A DNA stretch of 64,000 nucleotides from Brachionus koreanus (GCA_016987375.1 PJRA01000524.1:170670-234669); one strand, 5' to 3'. Numbered from the stretch's first letter, positions 9,601 through 19,278 are shown. Notes: generated by a model not told the origin, from the sequence alone. A program made the numbers and translations.

Positions 9601-11868
9601 GAATTGAATTCTCTTCAAAATGGTTAAACGTCTCTCCGATTTATAAAAAAGGAAATAGATCAGACTGTAAAAATTATAGACCTATCTCAATCACATCGAT
9701 AACATGCCGTATTGCTGAGAGGATTATTAGAAACTTGGTATTAAATTTTTGTCTTGAAAATATATTAATTGATCAATTTCAACATGGATTTATTCCTCAT
9801 AAATCATGTACTACAAACCTACTGAATCGTTTCTTAGTCATCGTAAACAAAGATTTGTAATAGGTAAAACAGAATCCGAATGGCTTAATGTGACTAGTGG
9901 CTCTGCCCTCGGTCCATTGCTTTTCAAAATTTTTATAAATGATTTGCCCAACAATCTAAAAAACAAATGTCTACTTTATGCAGACGACTGCAAGATATTC
10001 TGTATTATCCATCGATACAATCCGCACGAATCATTTAAATTACTTCAAGATGATATTCATTCATTAATTAGCTGGTGTAATGAATGGTCTATGGATCTAA
10101 ATTTTGATAAATGCGAAATTTTGAGTGTTAGTCGAAATCAAGGGCTCCAAAATGATTATATTATGAATGATTTAGTCAAAGGAAAAACTCATCTTGTCTC
10201 AAGATCAGAAAGACTTAGGAATCTGGATTCAAAGTGATTTAAAATGGCATTCTCAAGTTTGCTCAGCCACCTCAAAATGCAACAGAATACTTAGTCAAGT
10301 TCTTCATGGTATTAAATTTCGAACATAGATGGTCATTAAATTACTTTATACAAGTCTTGTTAGGCCTCACTTAGAGTATGCAATTCCTGTTTGGTGACCA
10401 TGTATAGAGAAAGATAAAAAGATCTCCGGTTTTAAAGATATAAACTACAAAGATAGACTAAAGGCTCTAAATCTGACGAATATGACCGAAAGGCGCATGA
10501 GAGGTGACTTAATTCAAATGTTTAAAGTTAAAAAAAATATTGATCAAGTTATGGCAATCTCCACTCACTTTTTCAAGCAGAAGTTCAAGAGGCCATCCAT
10601 ACAAAATTAAAAGAGAAATAGTCAAAAATTGCGCCCAAAGATACCACTTCTTCACAAACCGTGTGATAAATGGTTGGAATAAGCTGGGAATGGATGCAGT
10701 TGAAGCTCAATCTAGCGATATTTTTAAAGCAAAAATAGACAAAAACTTTCATTATATTTTTTGCACATAATCTGTTGTCAGATTTACGCATTTTATGCGT
10801 TGCAATAAGCCACTATACTATACTATATTATGATACATCTAACTCTTTGTTTATTAAATTCTATAAAAATTTTTAAATTTTGATTTTGGTTGCTTTCGTG
10901 TTTAAAGATCTGAATATTTTTTAAATCATTTGGTATGCAAAAACTAATAACAATATTCTCATTAAAAAAAGAAGATATTTCGAAAATATTTTAAATAATA
11001 TTTTTTAAAATAAATTTATTTGTTAATACTAAAATTTCGAGGGCAACTTTTTTGACACTAGTCTTTGAAAAAATTTGTAAAATGAATTAAAAAGACTTGT
11101 TTGATTAAAAAAAAAAAAATGTGAAAATGTAAACAAACCTTTCTACGTTCCAAAATATCCAATTTCCTGTACTAAATTTGTATTCATACAAATCATTTTT
11201 ATTACATAAATTTGAATTTGAGTTTAAGTCGCCAGTGTAACCACCTTTACCAATTTAAAGCAATTAATTGAGTCACAAGAGAAAAGTTGAAATTTACCAA
11301 ATACAAACATGCTATTGTTATAGACTACGGCTGTATGGTGGTATCTTGGTGTCGGTGGAGATCCATTCAATGCTCTTAAAATGAGAAAATTTAAATTAAC
11401 AAGAAAAATAAAGAGATCTAAAAATTGTCACTACCTTCCCCATGAGTTGTTATTACAGTCATACGTTATCAAATCATTTAGCATTTGTTTTCCATTGTCT
11501 CCGCCAAAAACATACTACAAAAACATAAAATTTAACAGCAAATTTAGAATTTAAAAGCTTAATGTCTTTACTAATGAATTGCCATACGCTACCATTGTAT
11601 GCTTGCTTCTTCTTTAAATTTTCAAAATTTTAAATTAATAATTTTTTAGAAAAAAATCATATTTTCATTACTTGGGCCCAATAAATTCATCGCACTCGGA
11701 CATTTTGACCCAGCAGTTGCTCGTCTGAAAATTGTCAGACGTGAGCGAAGCGTTCGAGACCGATATCGAAGGCGATATTTGAGACACTGCATCGCTGAGA
11801 TACTGTCCAATCGAACTAGTCGAGTGCAGATGAAAGTTCGATATGGACCTTGATTCCATATCGGCCAT
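3698..11868 (-). CDS. LZTR1: LZTR1: Kelch-BTB-BACK adaptor of CUL3 ubiquitin ligase
   Basis: Thirteen minus-strand exons join in frame into about 863 codons (human protein 840): 11868-11672, 11611-11572, 11514-11435, 11374-11298, 11244-11139, 8539-8252, 8199-7998, 7937-7734, 7678-7313, 4905-4789, 4732-4564, 4492-4116, 4066-3698. All introns are GT-AG and phases agree. Residues about 66-385 are Kelch repeats ([44 protein letters not shown]). BTB1 and BACK1 follow (LYTDRI, NFNQVIM), then BTB2 ([31 protein letters not shown]), BACK2 (ILEAADK) and a Ser-rich tail. LZTR1 family members recruit RAS-type GTPases to CUL3 on endomembranes. The start is the first ATG, 151 bp from LIN37. Transposons sit in introns 5 and 9. 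Identity is very secure; exon edges are predictions. Confidence 0.93.
5140..5470. repeat. Dispersed repeat copy holding a hAT-like insertion
   Basis: Sequence on both sides of the 81-bp insertion at 5238-5318 matches, with divergence, a continuous copy at about 37545-37765 (shared pieces include the caaatata, taattttctaat, gtttttacacaga and gccgaac blocks in the same order). It lies in LZTR1 intron 9. The repeat's own class was not recognised. Confidence 0.6.
5238..5318. mobile_element. 81-bp hAT-like miniature element
   Basis: The ends are imperfect inverted repeats: CAAACTTGTGCAAAAGTCA at the left and, on the other strand, CAGAGTTGTTCAAAAGTCA at the right (16 of 19 match). An exact 8-bp duplication, GTTTTTAC, flanks it at 5230-5237 and 5319-5326. 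An 8-bp target duplication and CA-G type ends are typical of hAT transposons. The inside is a run of AAGTC/GACTT units and has no coding capacity. A longer relative starts at 52859. Confidence 0.8.
5633..6378. mobile_element. Pogo/Tigger-like deletion derivative
   Basis: The element begins CAGTCAATCCTCCGTACAAC and its far end, read on the other strand, begins CAGATAATCCTCGATATAAC. TA dinucleotides flank both ends (5631-5632 and 6379-6380), as expected for Tc1/mariner-pogo transposons. Inside each end is a copy, in direct orientation, of AGAACGAATTTCGATRCAAC, perhaps a transposase binding site. The only open frame encodes the DNA-binding head of the transposase. The element is 746 bp and lies in LZTR1 intron 9. 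Confidence 0.88.
5926..6171 (+). pseudogene. Truncated pogo/CENP-B-type transposase (DNA-binding head)
   Basis: The 81-codon frame has a basic start, [13 protein letters not shown], then [18 protein letters not shown], a helix-turn-helix of the CENP-B N-terminal/psq kind that opens Tigger and pogo transposases. Full-length relatives are several hundred residues and carry a DDE integrase domain, which is wholly absent here; after the stop only the inverted-repeat region remains. It could still bind element ends, and so act as a repressor, but that is speculation. It runs antisense to LZTR1 inside intron 9. Confidence 0.8.
6379..7312. other. LZTR1 intron 9 remainder
   Basis: AT-rich intron sequence. 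Around 6490-6600 there is a cluster of CAAGTC/GACTTG units resembling the inside of the hAT-like element, possibly a decayed relative. No coding frame or RNA gene was seen. Confidence 0.4.
8730..9220 (+). mobile_element. LINE C-terminal remnant, family of the 61-kb copy
   Basis: The frame at 8814-9020 contains [19 protein letters not shown] and LKLDTIEE, matching the C-terminal block KFQNRILKIIKFYPLKTR of the LINE at 60.9 kb and the minus-strand copy near 52.0 kb. A GC-richer piece at 9130-9210 probably belongs to its 3' untranslated end. It is 5' truncated and decayed, and sits in LZTR1 intron 5. Confidence 0.6.
9565..9616 (+). repeat. Left part of a mariner-like repeat, split by a LINE
   Basis: This piece ends CTCTTCAAAATG and matches the left of repeats at about 41150-41270 and 52515-52625. 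Their continuation, ATCTAACTCTTTGTTTATT, resumes only at 10836 after the LINE, so the LINE inserted here. Confidence 0.65.
9617..10834 (+). pseudogene. CR1/L2-like LINE reverse transcriptase pseudogene
   Basis: The copy is 5' truncated and opens [20 protein letters not shown], followed by RPISITS and the CTTNL block. The first catalytic palm block is then missing: the frame jumps directly to [12 protein letters not shown]. The second half is good, with [17 protein letters not shown], the LYADD active site and [15 protein letters not shown] (long frame 9806-10237). Later parts (LEYAIPVW, the C-terminal [10 protein letters not shown]) follow in other frames with stops. It ends in an ACTAT microsatellite tail near 10810-10830, as CR1/L2-type elements often do. 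It lies antisense in LZTR1 intron 5. Confidence 0.82.
10835..10885 (+). repeat. Right part of the split mariner-like repeat
   Basis: Contains ACATCTAACTCTTTGTTTAT and then ATTCTATAAAAATTT, the direct continuation of the repeat interrupted at 9616. See the copies near 41208 and 52572. Confidence 0.65.
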
Positions 11869-12019
11869 CTTCGATTCTTCAATTATAATTAACGTAAAAA
11901 GAAAAAAAAAAAGAATAATTTTTTATAATTTATTTATGAAATAATAAAATTAATTAGAAATTTTTTATTCATGTTAGCGCTCCAACTCTTTAATTTATAT
12001 GAAATGATTTTCATTTAGA
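11869..12019. promoter_or_regulatory. Shared 151-bp gap between LZTR1 and LIN37 starts
   Basis: Only 151 bp separate the two divergent start codons, so both core promoters and 5' leaders must share or overlap this gap or the first exons. It is very AT-rich apart from TTAGCGCTCC near 11975, which resembles half of an E2F-type site. A short upstream frame (11971-12018, 15 codons) ends one base before the LIN37 ATG. Promoter activity is inferred from position only. Confidence 0.5.
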
Positions 12020-12595
12020 ATGTACTCTAATTTTAACCATAATAAATCGCCCAAAAAGAAGAAGCGAAAGCATAGTGTGGAAAATTGCTCGACAAATGCG
12101 AGCAGGGCCAACCGCTCGACTTCTAATGCCGCCAGCAACACAACTATAAACATAATTGATCGAGTTCTTGACTTGGGAAAGTATGAAAAAGAAACTGGAT
12201 TGTATACTTTGTCGCGCGATTGGATTAATGCCACTACGATGGTCTCTGAGGCCAAAAATGTCAAAAAAGAGTCGGATCAAGACGATCAGGACGAAACAAA
12301 AGATGATTATTTTGTATATAAGCTTCCTGGTCCGGATCGAACAGAAAATTGCTTGGATATTGGCGAGTTAAATGAAGACATACGAAAGTCAGTTAGACTT
12401 TCTGAAAAAAGTGATTTGGAACTAATATCAGGTCTTAATGTTGACGAGAACATGCAAACGCATGCTTTGCTTAAATTGCATGTCAATAGATGGAAGCAAG
12501 CTAGAAACAAATGGATTTATTTTTATAAAGAATCGAATAAGCCCTATAAGCATAGTTATAGTTGTTTAAAATCAATTCTTGAAGAATTTGATTAA
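12020..12595 (+). CDS. LIN37: LIN37 homologue, MuvB/DREAM complex subunit
   Basis: This intronless frame of 191 codons has the family's landmarks in order: a basic head (KSPKKKKRKH), the block INIIDRVLDLGKYEKETGLY followed by a ..W motif (human IKLFDRSVDLAQF...LYPICRAWM), an acidic linker, the short VYKLPGP motif (human VYKLPPP) and a C-terminal block with HVNRWKQARNKWI and SCLKSIL. LIN37 helps the MuvB core, with RB-like proteins and E2F or with MYB, repress or activate cell-cycle genes in the nucleus. The length is a little below the human 246 residues. The start is the first ATG after an in-frame stop. A likely poly(A) signal, AATAAA, lies near 12651. Confidence 0.88.
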   Translation: MYSNFNHNKSPKKKKRKHSVENCSTNASRANRSTSNAASNTTINIIDRVLDLGKYEKETGLYTLSRDWINATTMVSEAKNVKKESDQDDQDETKDDYFVYKLPGPDRTENCLDIGELNEDIRKSVRLSEKSDLELISGLNVDENMQTHALLKLHVNRWKQARNKWIYFYKESNKPYKHSYSCLKSILEEFD

Positions 12596-12683
12596 ATTTT
12601 TTTTGTTTATTATTATAGAATGAAAATTTAAATCTAAAATTGTTTTTCTAAATAAAATGCATATTTTAAAAAAAAAATCTTCT

Positions 12684-14044
12684 TTTAAGGTACATGTCAT
12701 TCAATACGAAATGACATATTTTTTTTGGATTAAATTTAATATTGAAGAGCACCTTATTTTTTGCTAGGACCAAAATGTGTCAGATCCTACCAAATAAATC
12801 AAAAATTTGAAATCTACAGGTGTAATTTAGTAAGGCTGTAGAGAGTTTTTTTTTTAAATATTTTTTCGTTTTCAAAAAAAAAAGTCTCTTCAGCGTATTA
12901 ATGTCATAATTAGAGTAGATTATATTAATTTTTTCAAAAATTTTTTTTTTTAAATATCTTCTTATTCTTAAAAAATTAGATCTTTTTTCATAGACTTATG
13001 TGAACCAAAAAAAATACTTAAGAACTTCCCCATAATTAGTAAGCGATTATTTTCTTTTTTTTTAAATCTAAGCTAATGATGGACTTATTTAGTCTTGGGT
13101 CAAATAATTTTTAAAAATTTACAATTTGAAAAATTATAAAATTATTTTGGAACTATGAAGATATAAATTGAAATGACATGTGTCCTTTTTCAACTTTTAA
13201 GAGCAGATTCCTTCAACAATAAATTAACTAAACTTTCAATGTTAAAGTCTATTTTTGTGTCTTCAAATATTTTATCCATGTAGAATTATCAAAAACACTT
13301 AGATATGTTTTGAACTCATGAATATTTGTCAAAATAATTAAAATAGATTTCATTTAATTGTAAATTTTGTTGCTCATTTAATTTTATCACTGTGCAAAGG
13401 ACACAAAATGCTACCAAGTTAATCTTTATTGTCCTATTCTAAGTTCAGATTACAAAACATAAAATAAAATGATATATTTAATGTATAGAAGTGAATGTAG
13501 ATTCAGATAAGAGATTTTTTTCGTCCAATTTGTTATCAATTATCAATATTTTATCTTTTTTGTAAAGTTTATTCATTTTTCTGATAAAAGAAAAACATAT
13601 AATTGCCGCGGGATAACTATCCTTTTATTTTTAATAAGCGTGGAAGTTATTTCTTTCATGCTTAATTTTTTAGCAAAGATTTCGACACATTTGATTTTTA
13701 AATAGTAAAATATAGCTATGGAATAAATTATTTTATTGAAAAAAGCAACTTTTAATAAATTTTTTTTATTTATTTTTTGAAAAATAAACTTTGTAGTTCT
13801 TTACTTTTTGGACAGTTTCGACCGGCTCTTTTGAGCCATCATTTTTAAAAATTTTTATAATAGAGATTAAATAAAAAACTAAAAACATTAATAAAAATAT
13901 TAAAACTTTTAGGATGTTTTCGTTTATTTGGTAGAGTTTGACAGATAGGGATCATTTTTGATCATAGCAAAAAAAATTTTTTTTTAAGTTTTTTGAAAAA
14001 AAAATCCAAAAAAATATGTCATTTCGTATCGCGCACCTCAATTA
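12684..14044. mobile_element. Non-autonomous element with long inverted ends (1.36 kb)
   Basis: The left end (about 12687-12732) and right end (about 13998-14040, other strand) share ATACGAAATGACATATTTTT followed by GGATT, and both begin with AGGTRC. TTAA lies next to each end (12684-12687 and 14041-14044), which would suit a piggyBac-type insertion, but the bases between TTAA and AGGT differ, so the class is open. There is no open frame inside. It fills the gap between LIN37 and ARL14EP. Confidence 0.65.
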
Positions 14045-14156
14045 AATTCAAAATGAGAATTAGTAATTTTTTTTTCATTATAATTTATTTTTTTATAAAA
14101 TAAAAAAGACATTATCTGATAATTTTTAGTAGATTTTTTACATAGATTTAATTAAT

Positions 14157-14658
14157 TTAGTCAATGTGCATTTCGAGTGTTTTTGAGAGACCTTCAATTT
14201 CAATTTTTTCATAGTACCATGTTCGATTGCATCGGCATTTGTTACCGCATTTTGTCGATTTGCATTGTTTGCACGGAAAATGACAACCAGGACATCCCTT
14301 TCTCAAACAATCGCATATATCTTGTTTGCTCTCAAGAATCCTTCCCTCGTCGTCATAAAGAGGTCTATTTTGCAAAAAAATAAATAAATTTAGTAAGAAT
14401 CGACTAAAAGAAACTTTGCTCCGCTGTCAAATTGAGTTGGACATTTGATTTTACGCTTTCCTTGAGCTTCAAAGTTAAATTTAGCTCCTGGATTCAAAAA
14501 TTGCAGTTCTTTTAGAGTTTTGGACTTGGTAAAAAAAATTTATCACTATTATTATTGTCATTATTCTATTAAGTTTTTACTATTCTTGTTGCTTCTATTG
14601 TTTCTATTCTTTCCGCTGAGGTTTTTGGAGAAAATGAACCTGATTCAGAGATAGACAT
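14157..14658 (-). CDS. ARL14EP: ARL14 effector protein homologue (ARF7EP domain)
   Basis: Three minus-strand exons, 14658-14581, 14524-14415 and 14364-14157, join in frame (phases 0 and 2) into about 131 codons. The middle exon has LKELQFLNPGAKFNF and the last has the cysteine-rich ARF7EP module: CDCLRKGCPGCHFPCKQC, then KCGNKCRCNRTWYYE and IEIEG. This Cys pattern (CDCL..CPGC..PC..C...KCG..CRC.R.W.YE) is diagnostic for the family. Mammalian ARL14EP links the small GTPase ARL14 to actin motors on vesicles and related proteins occur in the nucleus; which role holds here is unknown. The protein is shorter than the human one (260 residues) at the N-terminus. The introns are very short (56 and 50 bp). 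Confidence 0.92.
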
Positions 14659-14659
14659 T

Positions 14660-15019
14660 ATTTTTTTGAAATAAAAATTTTAAAATTTAATTTTAATTAA
14701 TTATTTTTTCTTAAAATTTGAAATCTTAGCAAAATAAATCTAACAAAAAAGTATGATAAATATTAATTAGCTTTGAATTGAGCACACGCGAAAAATAATG
14801 TTATAGAATTTTGTGTTTTTTAAAAAGGTTGGATATTGTTGGAATTAAGCATAAACATAAGAGTGAATTTATTTCCCCATAAGATGTGGGTAAATATCTT
14901 ATTTTAACACACACAATTTACCTGAAAATAAACAATTTTTTTTCTTACCTGTACAAAAAAATTAGTTATTTACCCACAAATTGATATAAAATTTGTATTA
15001 TTTTTAACATTGAAATCTA
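14660..15019. other. AT-rich spacer upstream of ARL14EP
   Basis: No gene or clear repeat was recognised; the region should hold the ARL14EP promoter. Two similar TTATTTAC-like pieces occur near 14890-14980. Confidence 0.3.
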
Positions 15020-15440
15020 TCAATAATAAAAAAAATTGAAGCTCATCAAGAAGGCGAATTACCGCTACTTCTTGATGATTTCAAATCAAGCATCTATGCA
15101 TTCATATCAAATAGTCGTGTAATTGACGAAGAGTATATTCAAGTTCTCCCATCAAAAATATATCCTAGTGTACTTAGCTTATCGTTTGTTAGTTTGTCTA
15201 ATGAGATTTTCTCTCTTATTTTACTAATGATACTCTCTTAATGTTGCAAAATAACTTAAAAGCATTGGGATCAGAGGGACAAACTATTCCTTGCAAATTA
15301 TGTTCTTTCAAAGTCTATTGTTCGTTCCAGAAGTTTGGCAAAGCTTGCTGCGCGACCATTTTACACATGTGGATGCATATCATCTTTTCCACAAGATTTC
15401 CTCTAGATTTCCTATAGAGTATATTGAGGTGCAATAGCCT
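15020..15440 (+). pseudogene. Decayed coding-like stretch, identity unknown
   Basis: Base composition and codon texture look coding (for example a frame with EEYIQVLPSKIYPSV and, after stops, SKSIVRSRSLAKLAAR), but stops and frameshifts break it every 30-60 codons. It is probably a transposon relic. A 10-bp inverted repeat (CATCAAGAAG / CTTCTTGATG) sits near 15027-15074. Confidence 0.3.
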
Positions 15441-15987
15441 TTTAGTCAATAATTAAACTGTATTTTGAAGAATCTAAAAAGGAATGTTTAGCACCTTTCA
15501 ATACTATGAAAAAAAATTTTTAATAAATAAAAATTATTCGACTTCAGCCAAAAATTTTAAATCTTTTTTTATCCTTAGCAAATCTCTGATTTCAAAATTT
15601 GTCAAATTAAAAAAATTTTTTAACGAATCTTGATAAAATCTCTAAAATTTTTTTGCTAAAGTTATAAAATGCTTAAAATCTAATTAGTTTAGCCTTCTAA
15701 AAGGATATCTTATTTTTTTAAAAAAATTTAAATTGAAAATTTTTTGTCCCTTATAGTTTCTGGGAACAAAAAAAAAAAAACAAAATAAAACTTAGAATTT
15801 TACAGTTAGTCTAGAAAAATAAAAAAGATTTTTCTATTTATATTTAGAAATTTTTTTATCTCTATTTTTTATTTCAAATCAGTCAAATTATTGAGATTTT
15901 TTAATGAATCTTTTAAAGAAACAACAAAAAATCTTTAATTTTTTTGTTGACTGGGTATTTGATTCCGAGAAAAAATCTTTGTCTCAG
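15441..15987. other. AT-rich spacer
   Basis: Homopolymer-rich sequence with no supported feature. Confidence 0.4.
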
Positions 15988-16215
15988 TTAAACAAAGTTT
16001 ATGCAACTAGATTGAAAACTAGGTAGTTCTGCTTTGGTATCAATACTGAATGCTTTATGAAACTGATCGTTTAGTAAGTCCGTCATTAGAGCTTTGTCTA
16101 CTGTTAAATCACCATTGGGTTTAACTAATGATAATTTGACTAATTTTCTGAACTCTATACATATTGCCTTGTAATCATCCTTTAGTGCGATGCATCCTTT
16201 ACGTGACCTCATCAT
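15988..16215 (-). pseudogene. LINE ORF2 linker fragment (endonuclease to RT)
   Basis: The 75-codon minus-strand frame has VKPNGDLTVDKALMTDLLND followed by QFHKAFSID. LINE ORF2 proteins have this block (a neutral GxL.T D...A..LN..F..VF pattern) just before the reverse transcriptase. Neither neighbouring domain is present, so it is an isolated piece of a dead copy. Confidence 0.5.
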
Positions 16216-16559
16216 CAGATACAGTCTATTAATTTAAATTCTTAATATTATCATTGAACCATTTTGAACAGCATTCAATCGATTTCGATGAAGCTGGTAT
16301 TCTTTTAATCGGAACAAATCCATTTACACCAGAGTTATATCAACAACAGCACTAACTCATGAAATATGTCCAAGTGGAAATTGAAAAGTGAAAATTATGA
16401 TAACGAGACCCATCTCAACCAATTCAGCCAGTCATGAATAGAAGACTGTTTGATATAAAAGTTATGTTTGATGTAATATCGAAAGGTTAATACAGTTTGA
16501 GCTGATTCCAGAGAATTGTGTCATAAATGCAGAACTTAATTGTGAACTAATAGAACGAA

Positions 16560-16745
16560 TATGTGTTCCACTTCAAGAAATATAGAAAAAATAAAAGAAC
16601 TGGAAGGGATCGAACTTCTTCTTTGCTCCAAAAGCTGTGAATATTACATAAGAGTGGAATCCAACTAATCGCTAATAGATGTCTAAAGACTAAAGAGAAT
16701 AATGATCTAAATTTTGAAGATTAGCAAACTATTGTTTTTTTTTTG
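16560..16745 (+). mobile_element. Mariner transposase C-terminal relic
   Basis: The sequence parallels the better-preserved end of the mariner copy at 41440-41600: a block giving IELL, then the ..FEDWLANYCFF-like ending, in the same order and spacing but with more stops. Only this C-terminal piece is recognisable. Confidence 0.45.
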
Positions 16746-17433
16746 TTAATAAATTTTAAAAAAAAGGCAAATTTTTTTGAAATAAAAACAAATATTTTTT
16801 AAGAAATAAATTCTATTTCAGCTTTAGGGAAAAAATTAAAAAAATTTTTCAAAAATTTTTTTTTTGTTTATTTGCTTATTCGATCAAACAGCTAATTTTG
16901 TAATGAGCCTTTTGGTGCTTTCAAAACTTGTTCTATTTTTGACTATATTTTTCAAAAGAAGCAAAAGTACAAGTTCTGGTTGTGTTTTTTGAATAAAATC
17001 AAACTTTCAAATGAAGACACAGATTTTGTGTTAAAATTTTTTTCTTTAATTTAAAAAAGGTGCGTCACTTAACTCTATTCATAAAGATCAATTAATTTTA
17101 AAAAGAATTTTTTTTGTTGCTTAAAATATTTTACTGTAAATATTTCAAATTTAATATTGAGCTTTTTGGCGAAATTATCTCAAATTATTGAATAATTGGA
17201 AAAGAAAATCGGATTTAAATAAAACAATAGTTTTTAAAACCACTTTTAACAAAGCTAGATTTGAAAGTTTCAGTCTAAATTTGTATATTTAAAAATTTCT
17301 AGATTTAAAACAGTTTTAGAAAAATTTTGATAAGATTGAAAATTTAAAACAATTTGTTCTATTCTCAACAAAACTAATGCCAAATAATTTTTCTAAAAGA
17401 AAATTTTAATTATTTATTCCAAATAAAAAAAAA
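16746..17433. other. AT-rich upstream region of the GH28 gene
   Basis: No open frame of note. It should contain the promoter of the GH28 gene, but no site is recognisable. Confidence 0.3.
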
Positions 17434-18744
17434 ATGACTAGAATTTTTTTGTTTTTACTTAATGTTTTATCAAGTTTGTTATTAATAGAAGCATGTGATA
17501 TAGACGATTTTGGTGCGATCAGTAATAATCCGTCTTACACAGCATCAATTCAAAACGGCATAGCCTTGATGAATTGCTTTCAAAACGCCAATTCAAGCAC
17601 TGATCGAACTGTTTTGGTGAAAAAAGACAAAAATTATTCACTTATTCCGGCTGGAGTTATTTATAACTTGGTGAATGTTACTCTACAATTGGATGGTGCT
17701 TTAGAATTATGGAATGGCGACCATGGCAAATGGCCAAACGACACTCACAATAAGGCCCTAGCCTTACTTGCTATAACAAACACTCAGGGCTTAGTTATAA
17801 AAGGCAATGGGGTGATTCATGGAAATGGATATTCATGGTGGTGGTCCGTGATATTCAATGGACATGACAACAGACCTAATCTAATGGACATAAGAACCAG
17901 CAAGGATACGCTTGTTGAGGGCATAACTGTAATGAATGCTCCACAATATCACATAAATTTTATGGATACTTTGAATTTGACCATTCAGCACATAAAAATT
18001 TTGGTTAATATAACAGACTTGAACTTTAATGATTCGGCACCAATTTTTCCACTTAACACAGATGGGATTGACGTGAGAGGAAAAAATGTTTTGATAAGAA
18101 ATATTACAGTTGAGAATTATGATGATGCTGTAGCAGTTAAACCAACACACAAAAACGAAGCTATTTATTCAGATTGCACTGAGAATATAATAATAGAAGA
18201 TAGTTATGTTAAATATGGAGTTGGAATGAGTATGGGCTCGGTTCCGCCAAATTCAGACTTGGCATGCATCAAAAATGTCACAATACGAAATATAAAATTT
18301 GATAGTCCATTTAAAGCAATCTATATCAAGCCAAATCCAGGCAACAATGGAATGGGTTTGATTTCAAACATTGTTTATGAGAATATAGAAATTAGAGAGC
18401 CTCTTTGGTGGGCAATTTATATTGGCACTCAACAGCAAAAACAGCCGTACACCAACGGTACTGGATGTTCGTTTTTTTTTCCTTTACCAGGTACTGAGTG
18501 TCCTTCAAATCCGCTGGTAACTGTTAAAGATATCACACTTAAAAATGTAAATATTTATGGCGGTCTATTGTCGCCTGGTATTATGAGATGTCATGAAAAG
18601 AATCCATGCACAAATTTGTTATTTGACAGCGTTAATGTTTATAACAGGTCGTTTTTTCCTATTGAAGATGGCTATTTGTGCGAAAATTTTAGTGGCTATG
18701 CTAAAAATAGTAATTTAGTTCCAAGTTGTTTAAAAAAATTATAA
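17434..18744 (+). CDS. Secreted glycoside hydrolase family 28 (polygalacturonase-like)
   Basis: The 436-codon intronless gene starts with a signal peptide (hydrophobic residues about 4-18, then EACDIDDFGA, the usual start of the pectinase beta-helix). GH28 landmarks follow: NTDG at 208-211, the DD pair at 230-231, GVGMSMGS at 262-269 and YIK at 297-299. In classical polygalacturonases the last two are GHG and RIK; here the histidine is valine and the arginine tyrosine, while all three acidic residues remain. A WWW run (135-137), IGTQQQ and a Cys-rich C-terminus point to a subfamily apart from plant and fungal pectinases. Expected role: secreted hydrolysis of an acidic polysaccharide, if active. 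Animals usually lack GH28, so transfer from an alga, oomycete or other microbe is possible. No introns. Confidence 0.9.
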   Translation: MTRIFLFLLNVLSSLLLIEACDIDDFGAISNNPSYTASIQNGIALMNCFQNANSSTDRTVLVKKDKNYSLIPAGVIYNLVNVTLQLDGALELWNGDHGKWPNDTHNKALALLAITNTQGLVIKGNGVIHGNGYSWWWSVIFNGHDNRPNLMDIRTSKDTLVEGITVMNAPQYHINFMDTLNLTIQHIKILVNITDLNFNDSAPIFPLNTDGIDVRGKNVLIRNITVENYDDAVAVKPTHKNEAIYSDCTENIIIEDSYVKYGVGMSMGSVPPNSDLACIKNVTIRNIKFDSPFKAIYIKPNPGNNGMGLISNIVYENIEIREPLWWAIYIGTQQQKQPYTNGTGCSFFFPLPGTECPSNPLVTVKDITLKNVNIYGGLLSPGIMRCHEKNPCTNLLFDSVNVYNRSFFPIEDGYLCENFSGYAKNSNLVPSCLKKL

Positions 18745-19278
18745 ATTTTTTTTTATTCTAATTATTTAAAAAAAAATATTTATTTAAGTAAGACAATTTT
18801 TTTATTTAAATTCTAAACAAACTTGTAAAAAACCCAAAATTTTAGAGTTATTTTTTAGAAGGTAAATTTAATTTAATTTAATCACTGATTAACTATTTCA
18901 TTATTTGCCCATCATCATCTTTGTATTAAAGGATTTTAATGTCTGTTTATTTAAATAAGGACTTCAGTTTCAGTTCTTACTTGTATACTCCAGTGTACCA
19001 CAAAGAGTCAAAAAATCTATCCGGGTTTTGAGGGTTAATGATTCTCGATTAAACTTTACATTTGCACAGGTTATTTAGACAAAGCAATAAGATGGATGAA
19101 GCTCTCGAGGAGTGAAAAAATTTTCAACTAAAAAATAATAAATAAAAGAGAATCCAAAATCTTGTATACCATGAAATTTAAATTATTTTCATTTTTATCT
19201 GTTCTTAAATGAAATGAACTTTAATTTTTTAGAATAAAAATTTTATTTAAAAAAAAAAAAAGACAATAAATTAAGAAT
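18745..19278. other. Spacer between convergent GH28 and glycosyltransferase genes
   Basis: The two genes converge here. The region is AT-rich and holds both 3' ends. A moderately GC-rich piece at 18950-19110 shows no frame or repeat. Confidence 0.4.
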
